DNA of 64,000 nt from an uncultured Prevotella sp. GTDB taxonomy: Bacteria; Bacteroidota; Bacteroidia; Bacteroidales; Bacteroidaceae. Positions 35,242 through 44,021 of the stretch are shown one piece after another. Made by a program: the position numbers and the translations under genes. The first letter of the stretch is position 1. Each line of letters starts with the position of its first letter. Where the stretch lies: positions 1 through 64,000 of the forward strand of contig URQS01000011.1 in NCBI GenBank assembly GCA_900550035.1, given 5' to 3'. Under the pieces are notes generated by a model that was not told the origin of the DNA, ran no database searches, and saw only the letters and a program-made list of their open reading frames with translations.

Positions 35242-36759
35242 ATGTTATCTACAAACGATTTAAACCAGATCCAGCAACGTGGAATTACACAACAGCAAGT
35301 GGAGCATCAGCTCGAACAGATAAAGGCAGGATTCCCCTTCTTGCGCATTGAGGCTGCAGCAGCTATAGGCCATGGCATTATTGCTCCTGATGAGGCTCAG
35401 CGCGACAAGTACGTAGCCGACTGGAAGCAGTATCTCGAGGAGGGTCACAAGATTGTGAAGTTTGTGCCTGCCAGCGGAGCCGCCAGTCGTATGTTCAAGA
35501 ATCTCTTTGCATTTCTCTCGGCAGACTACGACGTTCCTACAACTGACTTTGAGAAGCAGTTCTTTGACAATATCAAGAAGTTTGCTTTCAAGAAGGAGTT
35601 GTGTGCCAAGTGCAAGGTCAATACCGGACTTAGCGTATGCAAGCTGATTGAGGCAGGACGCTACAAGGACGTAGTAGCCAATCTGCTCGAAGTCAAGGGC
35701 CTTAACTACGGACAGCTGCCCAAGGGCTTGCTGCTCTTCCATAACTACGAGGAAGGTCCGCGCACTCCTATGGAGGAGCATCTTGTTGAGGCTGCGCTCT
35801 ATGCCAGCTCTGATGGCGAGGCCAACATCCACTTTACAGTTTCGCACGAGCATCTCGAACTGTTCAAGAGCAAGGTTGCCGAGAAACTTGAGTCGTTTGA
35901 GAAACTCTATAACATTCGTCTTAACGTAAGTTTCTCTGAGCAGAAGCCAAGTACCGACACCATCGCAGCCAATCCCGACAATACTCCGTTCCGTAACGAA
36001 GACGGCTCTCTGTTGTTCCGTCCGGGCGGTCATGGCGCACTCATCGAGAATCTCAACGATATTGATGCTGACGTAGTGTTCATCAAGAACATCGACAACG
36101 TGGTGCCCGACCGTATCAAGGCTGATACAGTATTATATAAGAAGGTATTGGCAGGCATACTCGTTGACACACAAAAGAAGGCATTTGAATATCTGCGCAT
36201 ACTCGAGTCGGGCTCTTACAGCCACGCCCAGATTGAGGAGATAATCCGCTTCGTGCAGCAGGATCTCTACTGCCGCAAGCACGATATTAAGGAACTGGAG
36301 GATGCCGAACTCGTAATATATCTCAAGAACAAGCTCAACCGCCCGATGCGCGTATGTGGAGTGGTTAAGAACGTTGGCGAGCCTGGTGGCGGTCCGTTCG
36401 TATGCTACAATGCCGACGGAACAGTTAGCCTTCAGATATTGGAGTCGAGCCAGATTGACACCAATAATGCCGAGTATGTTGCCATGTTCAAGAACGGTAC
36501 CCACTTCAACCCTGTTGACCTCGTGTGCGCTACAAAGGACTACAAGGGCAATCGCTTCGACCTCCTCAAGCATGTCGACCACAACACGGGCTTCATCAGC
36601 TCTAAGAGCAAGAACGGCAAGGAACTCAAGGCTCTTGAGTTGCCGGGCTTGTGGAATGGAGCCATGAGCGACTGGAGCACAATCTTCGTAGAAGTGCCCG
36701 TAAGCACATTCAACCCCGTTAAGACCGTTAACGATCTGCTTAGAGAGCAGCACCAGTAA
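35242..36759 (+). CDS. DUF4301 family protein
   Basis: About 505 aa from the ATG at 35242; an upstream in-frame ATG at 35209 gives 11 extra residues unlike the rest. I recognise it as DUF4301, a Bacteroidetes-centred family of unknown function. Visible features: FVPASGAASRMFK near residue 75, like the glycine-rich loop of sugar nucleotidyltransferases; RPGGHGALIENLND near 258, similar to UDP-sugar pyrophosphorylase substrate loops; and FIKNIDNVVPD. These suggest a GT-A-type nucleotidyltransferase fold, an inference from motif resemblance only. Cytoplasmic, monocistronic. Confidence 0.75.
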   Translation: MLSTNDLNQIQQRGITQQQVEHQLEQIKAGFPFLRIEAAAAIGHGIIAPDEAQRDKYVADWKQYLEEGHKIVKFVPASGAASRMFKNLFAFLSADYDVPTTDFEKQFFDNIKKFAFKKELCAKCKVNTGLSVCKLIEAGRYKDVVANLLEVKGLNYGQLPKGLLLFHNYEEGPRTPMEEHLVEAALYASSDGEANIHFTVSHEHLELFKSKVAEKLESFEKLYNIRLNVSFSEQKPSTDTIAANPDNTPFRNEDGSLLFRPGGHGALIENLNDIDADVVFIKNIDNVVPDRIKADTVLYKKVLAGILVDTQKKAFEYLRILESGSYSHAQIEEIIRFVQQDLYCRKHDIKELEDAELVIYLKNKLNRPMRVCGVVKNVGEPGGGPFVCYNADGTVSLQILESSQIDTNNAEYVAMFKNGTHFNPVDLVCATKDYKGNRFDLLKHVDHNTGFISSKSKNGKELKALELPGLWNGAMSDWSTIFVEVPVSTFNPVKTVNDLLREQHQ

Positions 36760-36796
36760 GCGGAACTTTCGCAGGTTGAATACCAATAAATAACAG

Positions 36797-36845
36797 GAAC
36801 TCGTTGCGTGTCCCCAGAGTGGGGGAGATGTAACGAGTTCTTTAT
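36797..36845 (+). terminator. Terminator after the DUF4301 gene
   Basis: Outer stem gaactcgtt/aacgagttc with inner cccc/gggg, followed by tttatt. Confidence 0.75.
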
Positions 36846-36867
36846 TATGCAAGCACAACCATAACCT

Positions 36868-37368
36868 ATGAAATACGTAGAGTTGAATTTGTTTCCTGAG
36901 GAGGAAGAGGAATTTCCAAGGCACTCCATACCGAATGGTAGCAAAGAGCAGGCTCCTTCTGCAAATGAGGTTCAGCCCCCTTTTGCAAATGAAGCTCAGC
37001 CCCCCTCTGCAAGCAGGGATTACGACCTTACAGATCTGTTTGCGAGGCTTTCCAAGTCCTCCTTCCGGAGCCGTTTCCGTCTCTCTGCGAAGGACAAGGA
37101 ATATATATCCTCAAAGGGCTTGGCTACTATACGCCAGCATGCTGAGGACTTCGTAGCCCGAAGACTTGCTCCTGCCGTTATTCCCAACGACGGCAAGCAG
37201 ACTCCCATACGAGGCCATCCCGTATTCATAGCCCAGCATGCCACGGGCTGTTGTTGCCGCGGATGCTTCAGTAAGTGGCACCACATACCTGCTGGCAGAC
37301 AGCTGACACAAGCCGAACAGCAGTATGCCGTAGCTGTACTTATGGCATGGATTGAACGACAGATATGA
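36868..37368 (+). CDS. DUF4186 family protein
   Basis: 166 aa. The C-terminal 115 residues are typical of DUF4186: LFARLSKSSFRSRFRLS, then FVARRLAPAVIPNDGKQTP, GHPVFIAQHATGCCCRGCF and KWHHI. The cysteine/histidine cluster suggests a metal site. The N-terminal tail is acidic and then carries three copies of an 8-residue unit (variants of AQPPSAN, residues about 28-50), encoded by a 24-nt tandem repeat. The stop overlaps the next gene by 4 nt (ATGA), so it is coupled to the DNA-repair gene ogt. Function unknown. Confidence 0.8.
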   Translation: MKYVELNLFPEEEEEFPRHSIPNGSKEQAPSANEVQPPFANEAQPPSASRDYDLTDLFARLSKSSFRSRFRLSAKDKEYISSKGLATIRQHAEDFVARRLAPAVIPNDGKQTPIRGHPVFIAQHATGCCCRGCFSKWHHIPAGRQLTQAEQQYAVAVLMAWIERQI

Positions 37369-37880
37369 AGAACGATAAATATACGATAAATCTCCAATAT
37401 TACCACTCGCCATGTGGGGAGCTGGTATTGGCTTCGGTTGGCGAAGAGTTGTGTCTTTGCGATTGGACCAATAATCCATGTGCTGAACGCAACATGCATC
37501 GTCTTACAAGGTATCTGAATGCCGAACTCAAGATAGAGATATCCCCAGTCTTGAGTGAAACCCAAAGACAACTTGATGAATACTTTGCTGGCAATCGCAA
37601 GACGCTCAGCGTTCCGTTGCATCCCGTGGGTACTGACTTCCAGCTACAGGTGTGGAATGCTTTGCTCAATATCCCACACGGAGCTACAAAAAGTTACAAG
37701 CAAATAGCTACAGATATAGGCCATTCTGATGCCGTAAGAGCTGTGGCAGGAGCCATAGGAGCCAACGGCATCAGCATCCTCATCCCATGCCATCGCGTCA
37801 TAGGCAGCAACCGCTCACTAACGGGATATGCAGGAGGACTGGAGGCAAAGAGAATGCTGTTGGAGATTGAGGCAAGATGA
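37365..37880 (+). CDS. ogt: Methylated-DNA-protein cysteine methyltransferase
   Basis: 171 aa. Removes alkyl groups from O6 of guanine in a suicide reaction. The acceptor cysteine is in ISILIPCHRVIG (near 141); the helix-turn-helix region is TDFQLQVWNALLNIPHGATK. The N-terminal domain is of the short Ogt type, without the Ada regulatory domain. Translationally coupled to the DUF4186 gene. Confidence 0.93.
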   Translation: MKNDKYTINLQYYHSPCGELVLASVGEELCLCDWTNNPCAERNMHRLTRYLNAELKIEISPVLSETQRQLDEYFAGNRKTLSVPLHPVGTDFQLQVWNALLNIPHGATKSYKQIATDIGHSDAVRAVAGAIGANGISILIPCHRVIGSNRSLTGYAGGLEAKRMLLEIEAR

Positions 37881-37917
37881 ATGCCATTTATTAAACATTA
37901 AAAATAGAACAATCATT

Positions 37918-38676
37918 ATGAATATACATCAATTAACTTTCAGCCCGACAGGCGGAACTCGTCGTGTGAGCGAATCAATATGCAAAGCTTTCGATGTAGA
38001 GAGCTTTATTACAGAACTTTGTATAAAGCAGGAGAATTTGAAATATCCAAGCATTAATGTTGATGACTTGGTAGTGATTTCCATGCCCGTATATGCTGGT
38101 CGTGTGCCAGCCCTGGCTGTTGAAAGACTGAAAGGCGTTAAGGCGAACGGGGCAAAGTGTGTTATTGTTGCAGTATATGGTAATAGGGCATACGAGGATG
38201 CCTTACTTGAAATGCAGGATGTGGCAACAGAAATTGGCTTTCAGGTGATAGCTGCTGTAGCAGCCATTGCCGAGCATAGTATTTGCAGAATGTATGGTAC
38301 TGGCAGACCTGACGATGAGGACGCAAAGGTTTTGGCGTCGTTCGGTTTGGATATAATTAACAAGGTAAACGATACTCGGTCTTTCGAACCTCTCGCTTTA
38401 CCAGGAAACCGACCATACAAACAAGGTTGCTCTGGTCCTTATCCTACAGCAAATGATGGTTGTGCTGAATGTGGGGCTTGTGCTAGCGAATGCCCTACGG
38501 GAGCAATTTCTTTCGACAACCTCAAAGCTGTCAACCAGGAACTTTGTATCGGTTGCATGCGATGTGTTTCTGTTTGCCCAACTCAAGCAAGAGGCATCGG
38601 TGAGCGCTTAAGCTTCCTTACCGCACATCTCAAGCCTCTATGTAGCGAGAGGAAAGAGAATGAACTGTTCATATAA
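37918..38676 (+). CDS. Flavodoxin-like/ferredoxin fusion (EFR1-type)
   Basis: 252 aa from the ATG at 37918; upstream in-frame codons overlap ogt and are not protein-like. The N-terminal flavodoxin fold (FSPTGGTRRVSESI at 7-20, SMPVYAGRVPALA) binds FMN. The C-terminus has two [4Fe-4S] motifs, CAECGACASECP and CIGCMRCVSVCP. A low-potential electron carrier; partner unknown. It lies 37 nt after ogt and may be in the same transcript. Confidence 0.85.
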   Translation: MNIHQLTFSPTGGTRRVSESICKAFDVESFITELCIKQENLKYPSINVDDLVVISMPVYAGRVPALAVERLKGVKANGAKCVIVAVYGNRAYEDALLEMQDVATEIGFQVIAAVAAIAEHSICRMYGTGRPDDEDAKVLASFGLDIINKVNDTRSFEPLALPGNRPYKQGCSGPYPTANDGCAECGACASECPTGAISFDNLKAVNQELCIGCMRCVSVCPTQARGIGERLSFLTAHLKPLCSERKENELFI

Positions 38677-38691
38677 CAAAAATATAAAGCA

Positions 38692-38961
38692 ATGAAACAG
38701 TTTGTCAGTATATCCAAACCATGGGCTGTATTACCGCTCATGCTGATAATGTCATTCTTATTCTGCCTGACATCATGCAGAGTAACAAAGGAAGTAGCAA
38801 AAGAATCGTTGATAGAATCTATAGCCGACCCCAAAACCGGTACCCAAGTATTCGTAAGAGATTATGATACAGAACCTTATTCCATAAATGCAGGAGGAAT
38901 TATCAAAGCAAGAAAGCAAGCGAAAAAGAAAAAGGCAAAAGAGATATTGGATAAATACTAA
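38692..38961 (+). CDS. Small lipoprotein, 89 aa
   Basis: Signal sequence with a hydrophobic core (13-27) and lipobox LTSC (Cys 29). The mature part is short and ends in a lysine-rich helix (ARKQAKKKKAKEILDKY). No family recognised. It follows the flavodoxin-ferredoxin gene by 15 nt. Confidence 0.65.
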   Translation: MKQFVSISKPWAVLPLMLIMSFLFCLTSCRVTKEVAKESLIESIADPKTGTQVFVRDYDTEPYSINAGGIIKARKQAKKKKAKEILDKY

Positions 38962-39056
38962 TTTTTAAAGTTGCAAACACAACATAAAAAACAATACTTT
39001 TTAGTTAAAGTTTGCAATATCTGACAGCTAAAACTGTAAGATTACAACAAAATTGA

Positions 39057-39064
39057 TATCTTTG
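39057..39064 (+). promoter_or_regulatory. CNNM gene promoter -7 box
   Basis: TATCTTTG. It would give a 5' leader of about 105 nt that contains the inverted repeat at 39109-39161. Confidence 0.6.
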
Positions 39065-39108
39065 TGTCGAATATGAAACATCGACTATTCGTACATCACA
39101 AAGCCCTT

Positions 39109-39161
39109 CGTTTATAGTAGGTTGTCTAAGCACCCCTTATTCAGACAACTTATTATAAACG
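39109..39161 (+). promoter_or_regulatory. 19-bp stem-loop in the CNNM 5' leader
   Basis: cgtttatagtaggttgtct and agacaacttattataaacg pair with two G-U positions around the loop aagcaccccttattc. It ends 13 nt before the ATG, so it could control translation. It does not look like a known Mg2+ sensor (too short). Confidence 0.55.
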
Positions 39162-39174
39162 AATTATATATTTA

Positions 39175-40200
39175 ATGGGCTTAATAATTTTATATTTTTT
39201 AGGTGCTCTGTCACTTTCCTTTTTATGTTCCGTCCTTGAGGCGGTACTCCTTTCAACCCCTATGTCATATATCTCGATGAGGGAGAGTCAAGGCAACAAG
39301 ACTGCCTCTTTGATGAAACAGTATAAGAACAACGTAGACCGTCCTGTAGGCGCAATCCTTTCGCTCAATACCATTGCTCACACTATCGGTTCGGCAGGCG
39401 TGGGTGCGGAGTCGATGAAGCTGTTTGGCGAAGAATATTTTGGAGTGATTTCTGCAATATTGACTCTTCTGATACTTGTGCTTTCCGAAATCATCCCAAA
39501 GACAATCGGTGCTTCTTACTGGCGTTCGCTTGCCATGCCGTCCGCCAGGATTATCCGTGTGCTTATCTTCGTCACCTATCCGCTGGTATTGCTCTCCGAG
39601 CTCATCACCAAAGTGTTCACGCCGAAGAACCACCAGGCATCGGTAAGTCGCGAGGAGGTGTCGGCCATGGTTGATGTGGGTACGACCGAGGGCGTCTTCC
39701 GTGAGTCGGAAAGCAAGATAATCAAGAGCTGCATCCGTCTGGCGGGAGTCAAGGCGCGCGAGGTGATGACGCCATCCATAGTGGTAGAGACAGCCAATGT
39801 CAACCTTACCATAAAGGAGTTTTACGAGCAGCAGACCTGGAACTTCTCGCGCATACCGGTATACGACAAGAGTAAGGAATACATCATAGGCTATGTGCTG
39901 AAGGACGTGGTGCTGAAGCAATTGTCGGACGACAAGTTCGATACTAGACTGTTCGACCTTATGCGCCCGATACTTTCGTTCAATGAGGACGACTCGGTAT
40001 ATAAGATTTGGGAGAAGATGCTGGAGAAGCGCGAGCACATCTCTATCATCCTCGATGAGTATGGCTGTCTGCGTGGCGTGGTTTCGATGGAGGACGTCAT
40101 AGAGACCATGACTGGTGTGGAGATAGTAGACGAAGACGACGTGGCTGTAGACATGCAGGCATTTGCCAAGGAAAAGTCGCGTAGGATGTTGAAGAAGTAA
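39175..40200 (+). CDS. CNNM/CorC-family membrane protein with CBS domains
   Basis: 341 aa. The CNNM transmembrane domain (about residues 1-150; hydrophobic segments near 5-25, 60-80, 92-112 and 118-140, with SEIIPKTIGASYW) is followed by a CBS pair (REVMTPS at about 197 and RGVVSMEDVIETMTG near 300). It lacks the CorC_HlyC domain and is shorter than the 420-450-aa members. These proteins are linked to divalent cation (Mg2+/Co2+) export; the old name hemolysin is not supported. Confidence 0.85.
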   Translation: MGLIILYFLGALSLSFLCSVLEAVLLSTPMSYISMRESQGNKTASLMKQYKNNVDRPVGAILSLNTIAHTIGSAGVGAESMKLFGEEYFGVISAILTLLILVLSEIIPKTIGASYWRSLAMPSARIIRVLIFVTYPLVLLSELITKVFTPKNHQASVSREEVSAMVDVGTTEGVFRESESKIIKSCIRLAGVKAREVMTPSIVVETANVNLTIKEFYEQQTWNFSRIPVYDKSKEYIIGYVLKDVVLKQLSDDKFDTRLFDLMRPILSFNEDDSVYKIWEKMLEKREHISIILDEYGCLRGVVSMEDVIETMTGVEIVDEDDVAVDMQAFAKEKSRRMLKK

Positions 40201-40290
40201 AAAGAATAAAGAAAAAGTATCGTATAATGTACATCTACACTATTCGACTACAATATTTCTAATTTTCTTTTTACAAACGAACAATAATCT

Positions 40291-40780
40291 ATGATGGCAG
40301 GCTGTATTGTCATGTCCAACCACCTCTTCGGAAACACCTACTCGCTCGTAACCACAACCCTGGCACGACTGGGCGTAAAGGTCCAGATAGCCGATTTCTC
40401 CGACCTCGACCTTCTCGACAAGACCATAGCCGACGATGCCTGCCTCATCTTTGCCGAATACATAACCAATCCGCAGCTTGAGATGGTAGACATCAAGAAG
40501 CTCTCAACTCCAGAAACCATTCGGTGCCATGCTCACCATCGACCTCGAGACTGAGCAGAAGTGTTACGACTTCCTTAACAGCCTGCGCCTAATCCGAAGG
40601 GCTACCAATCTGTTTGACAGCAAGTCGTTGGCAATACATCCTTACTCCACGATTTTTGTCAATTTTACTCCTGAGGAAAAAAAGAAGATGGATGTGTTCG
40701 ACACAACTATCCGTCTCTCTATGGGGCTGGAAGATGTCAACGACCTCTATGAGGATATAGTACAGGCTCTTGGACAATAA
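40291..40780 (+). pseudogene. Cys/Met-metabolism PLP enzyme, both halves truncated
   Basis: Residues MSNHLFGNTYSLVTTTLARL, then IFAEYITNPQLEMVDI, match the region around residues 90-180 of methionine gamma-lyase/cystathionine gamma-synthase enzymes. After about 40525 the frame changes and FGAMLTIDLETEQKCYDFL through IRLSMGLEDVNDLYEDI is the family's C-terminal end. The whole part between, including the PLP-binding lysine, is deleted, and the N-terminus is missing. Non-functional. Confidence 0.85.
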
Positions 40781-40817
40781 ATTTATATTCGTAATCTATA
40801 ATTATTGAAAAACATTT

Positions 40818-42035
40818 ATGAAATACGATTTTGACAAGATAATTGACCGCTCCGGGTCGGGCGACCTTAAGCACGAGGTGCTCAAGGCACGTTATGGACG
40901 CGACGACCTGATTGCGTTATGGGTGGCCGACATGGATTTCGAGACCCCCGCGTTCATTCTTGATGCCATCAAGAGTCGTCTGCATCATCCTATCGTAGGC
41001 TATACTGTCGAACCCTCCGAATATTGGCCTACCGTAAGCCGATGGATTGCCGATCATCACGGATGGAACGTCAAGACGGAATGGATGACCTATGTGCCGG
41101 GAGTGGTCAAGGGCATAGGCATGGCGATAAATGCTCTGACGCAGCCTGGCGACAGGATTCTGATACAGACTCCCGTTTACCATCCCTTCCGCATGACCAT
41201 AGAAGGCAACGACCGCCAAGTTGTGCTCAGTCCGCTCAAGGAGTCGTCTGAAGGCTCTTTCTATCAGATGGATTTCGACAGTCTGGAGCAGTCTCTGAAG
41301 GGCTGCAAGATGATGGTATTGTGCAATCCTCATAATCCCGGAGGCATATAGTGGAGCAAGCCCACACTTGAACGCGTGGCACAGATCTGCCACAAGCATA
41401 AAGTGATAGTGATAAGCGACGAGATACATGCCGACCTTGCCTTGTTCGGACACAAGCACATCCCCTTTGCCACGGTCAGCAAGGAGGCCGAAGAGATAAG
41501 CATCACGTTTCAGGCTCCCACCAAGACATTCAACATGGCTGGCATAGTAAGCTCTTACGCTATCGTGCCCAACCCCCGGCTTCGCCATAGGCTCTACCGA
41601 TGGATGGAGGCCAACGAGCTCAACGAGCCCAACATATTTGCCCCTATTGCCACAATAGCAGCCTTCAGCCAGGGCGAAGAGTGGCGACGTCAGATGCTGG
41701 ACTATATAGAGCATAACATCCTCTTTGCCGAAGCCTACTTCAAGGAGCACATTCCGGGCATCCAGTTCATACGTCCAGAGTCGTCATTCCTCGTATGGCT
41801 CGATTGTCGTCCGTTGGGTCTCAACCACGACGACCTTCAGGACCTCTTTGTCAACAAAGCCCGATTGGCGCTCAATGATGGTGAGATCTTCGATACTGCG
41901 CTCAACCCTTACGCCATGCCTCTACACCAGAAGGAGTGCGTGTCGCGAGGTTTCATGCGACTAAACGTGGGTACACCACGCTCAGTTCTTTGTCAGGCGC
42001 TTGAGCAGCTGGCAGAAGCCGTAGCGCATATTTAA
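40818..42035 (+). pseudogene. PatB/MalY-type aminotransferase (C-S lyase), in-frame stop
   Basis: A full-length frame of 406 codons interrupted only by TAG at 41349-41351. The first 177 residues run to MVLCNPHNPGGI, then TAG, then WSKPTLERVAQICHKHKVIV continues with SDEIHADL, the PLP lysine block APTKTFNMAG and the C-terminal RLNVGTPRS. PatB/MalY proteins are PLP-dependent cystathionine beta-lyases. The adjacent pseudogene of related metabolism supports genuine loss; a nonsense mutation or error is equally visible. Confidence 0.88.
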
Positions 42036-42041
42036 CAGACT

Positions 42042-42090
42042 AAAACCGACTGACTTTAGGCTTGATGCTTAAATGTCAGTCGGTTTTTTT
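42042..42090 (+). terminator. Terminator after the PatB pseudogene
   Basis: aaaaccgactgac pairs with gtcagtcggtttt and is followed by T7. Confidence 0.9.
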
Positions 42091-42123
42091 GTCGCATTGC
42101 TGGATTTATTGATGTTTCGTCTC

Positions 42124-42211
42124 AGTACTTTACGAAGATTACTCCAGTACTTTGGTAAGATTACTCCAGTACTTTACTAAGATTACTCCAGTACTTGACG
42201 AAAGTACTGAG
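42124..42211 (+). repeat. 22-bp tandem repeat array, three units plus a partial
   Basis: Three 22-nt units begin agtacttt at 42124, 42146 and 42168; a fourth degenerate one begins agtacttgacg at 42190. The first three differ from each other only around positions 8-11. The core agtactttacgaagattac resembles the actttacgaa core of the array at 24549. Confidence 0.9.
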
Positions 42212-42304
42212 CTTTTGCAACTTCTTGCCTATTATGTGGCTGTGGACAAGGGACTGAACGTTGACATGCCAAGAATTTTGACAAAAAGCGTAACGGTGGA
42301 GTAG
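42209..42304 (+). pseudogene. C-terminal tail of glmS (glucosamine-6-P synthase)
   Basis: The frame reads ELLQLLAYYVAVDKGLNVDM, then PRILTKSVTVE and a stop. GlmS proteins end with QLxAYxxAxxKGxDVDxPRNLAKSVTVE, so the end is unmistakable although NLA has become ILT. No other part of the gene is nearby; the segment directly follows the repeat array. A relic of a deleted gene; a working copy is expected elsewhere. Confidence 0.85.
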
Positions 42305-42385
42305 CTTGCCTTGTATATGGTGGATAATTTGAAAAATTTTAGGTAATTTTGCAGCATTATTTCACTATAAGCTTAATAAACAGAT

Positions 42386-44020
42386 ATGATCACAGTTGAT
42401 GGACTGACCGTCGAGTTTGGCGGCACCACCTTATTCAAGGATATTTCTTTTCAGATTAACGAGAAGGACCGTATAGCCCTTATGGGCAAGAATGGCGCAG
42501 GCAAGAGCACGCTGCTCAAGATTATAGCTGGCGTGCGCAAGGCCACACGTGGTACGGTTTCGGCACCTAAGGATTGTGTAGTGGCCTATCTGCCACAGCA
42601 CCTGATGACCGAAGACGGACGTACTGTCTTTGATGAGACGTGCCAGGCATTTGCCCATCTGCACGAGATTCAGGCCGAGATAGACCGTATCAACAATGAG
42701 CTTACCGTGCGTACCGACTACGAGAGCGAAGAATATATGCAGCTCATAGAGAAGGTGTCGACTCTCTCGGAGAAGTTCTATGCCATAGACATGACCCACT
42801 TTGAGGAAGACGTGGAGAAGACGCTGCTTGGACTGGGATTCGAGCGTGAGGATTTCAACCGCCCCACGAGCGAATTCTCGGGTGGCTGGCGTATGCGCAT
42901 CGAGCTTGCCAAACTGCTGCTCAAGTCGCCTGACGTGTTGCTGCTCGACGAGCCTACCAACCATCTTGACATCGAGTCGATAGGTTGGCTCGAAGACTTT
43001 ATCATCAACAGCTCGAAGGCGGTGGTAGTGATCAGCCACGACCGCAAGTTTGTTGACAACATCACCACTCGCACCATTGAGGTCACTATGGGTCGCATCT
43101 ACGACTACAAGACCTCTTACAGCCAGTATCTGGAACTGCGCAAGGAGCGTCGTGAGCAGCAGATGAAGAAGTATGAGGAGCAGCAGAAGATGATTGCCGA
43201 GACTAAGGACTTCATCGAGCGATTCAAGGGTACTTACTCAAAGACATTCCAGGTGCAGAGCCGCGTGAAGATGCTTGAGAAGCTGGAGCTTGTCGAAGTG
43301 GACGAGGAGGATACAAGCCATCTGCGCCTTAAGTTCCCGCCAAGTCCGCGCAGCGGTGCCTATCCTGTACAGATGAGCGATGTTGCTATGTCGTTCGACG
43401 ACAAGACGGTGTTCAGCGGTGTTAACCTCACCGTAGAGCGTGGCGACAAGATAGCCTTTGTGGGCAGAAATGGTGAGGGTAAGTCGACGCTCGTGAAGTG
43501 CATTATGGGGCAGTTGCAGAATCAGGGCAAACTGGAGCTTGGACATAACGTGCAGATAGGCTATTTTGCCCAGAACCAAGCCTCGCTGCTCGACGGTGAG
43601 CTGACGGTGTTTCAAACCATTTACGATGTAGCAAAGGGAGAAATTCGCAACAAGATACGCGATCTGTTGGGTGCCTTTATGTTTGGAGGCGAAGACTCTA
43701 CCAAGAAGGTGAAGGTGTTGTCGGGTGGCGAGCGCACACGTTTAGCAATACTCAAGCTACTGCTCGAACCGGTCAATCTGCTCATTCTTGACGAGCCTAC
43801 CAACCATCTGGATCTCAAGACTAAGGATGTGCTGAAGCAAGCCCTGCAGGACTTCGACGGCACGCTCATTGTAGTTAGCCACGACCGCGACTTCCTCGAC
43901 GGTCTTGTAAGCAAGGTGTACGAATTTGGTCATGGACGGGTGCGCGAGCACTTGTGCGGCATATATGAGTTTCTCGAATCGAAGAAGATGGAAAGCTTGC
44001 AGGAACTGGAGAAAAAATAG
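42386..44020 (+). CDS. ABC-F family ATPase
   Basis: 544 aa with two ABC domains and no membrane part: Walker A GKNGAGKST (34-42) and GRNGEGKST (near 361), signatures SGGWRMR and SGGERTR, and DEPTNHLD twice. The linker between them (about 235-300, KERREQQMKKYEEQQKMIAE) is the charged helical arm that enters the ribosomal E site. It lacks the basic C-terminal coiled coil of Uup. These proteins rescue or modulate ribosomes; antibiotic resistance is not implied. It is followed after 1 nt by glycerate kinase. Confidence 0.92.
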   Translation: MITVDGLTVEFGGTTLFKDISFQINEKDRIALMGKNGAGKSTLLKIIAGVRKATRGTVSAPKDCVVAYLPQHLMTEDGRTVFDETCQAFAHLHEIQAEIDRINNELTVRTDYESEEYMQLIEKVSTLSEKFYAIDMTHFEEDVEKTLLGLGFEREDFNRPTSEFSGGWRMRIELAKLLLKSPDVLLLDEPTNHLDIESIGWLEDFIINSSKAVVVISHDRKFVDNITTRTIEVTMGRIYDYKTSYSQYLELRKERREQQMKKYEEQQKMIAETKDFIERFKGTYSKTFQVQSRVKMLEKLELVEVDEEDTSHLRLKFPPSPRSGAYPVQMSDVAMSFDDKTVFSGVNLTVERGDKIAFVGRNGEGKSTLVKCIMGQLQNQGKLELGHNVQIGYFAQNQASLLDGELTVFQTIYDVAKGEIRNKIRDLLGAFMFGGEDSTKKVKVLSGGERTRLAILKLLLEPVNLLILDEPTNHLDLKTKDVLKQALQDFDGTLIVVSHDRDFLDGLVSKVYEFGHGRVREHLCGIYEFLESKKMESLQELEKK

Positions 44021-44021
44021 A

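Noticed and set aside
39109..39161. Mg2+ riboswitch (M-box or ykkC-like)
   Set aside because: A single stem-loop, far smaller than known riboswitches, without their conserved cores.
39175..40200. Hemolysin
   Set aside because: An old annotation name for CNNM/CorC proteins; no lytic motif.
42124..42211. CRISPR array
   Set aside because: Direct tandem units without spacers.
42386..44020. Antibiotic-resistance ABC-F
   Set aside because: General ABC-F architecture only; nothing in the arm points to a resistance subtype.
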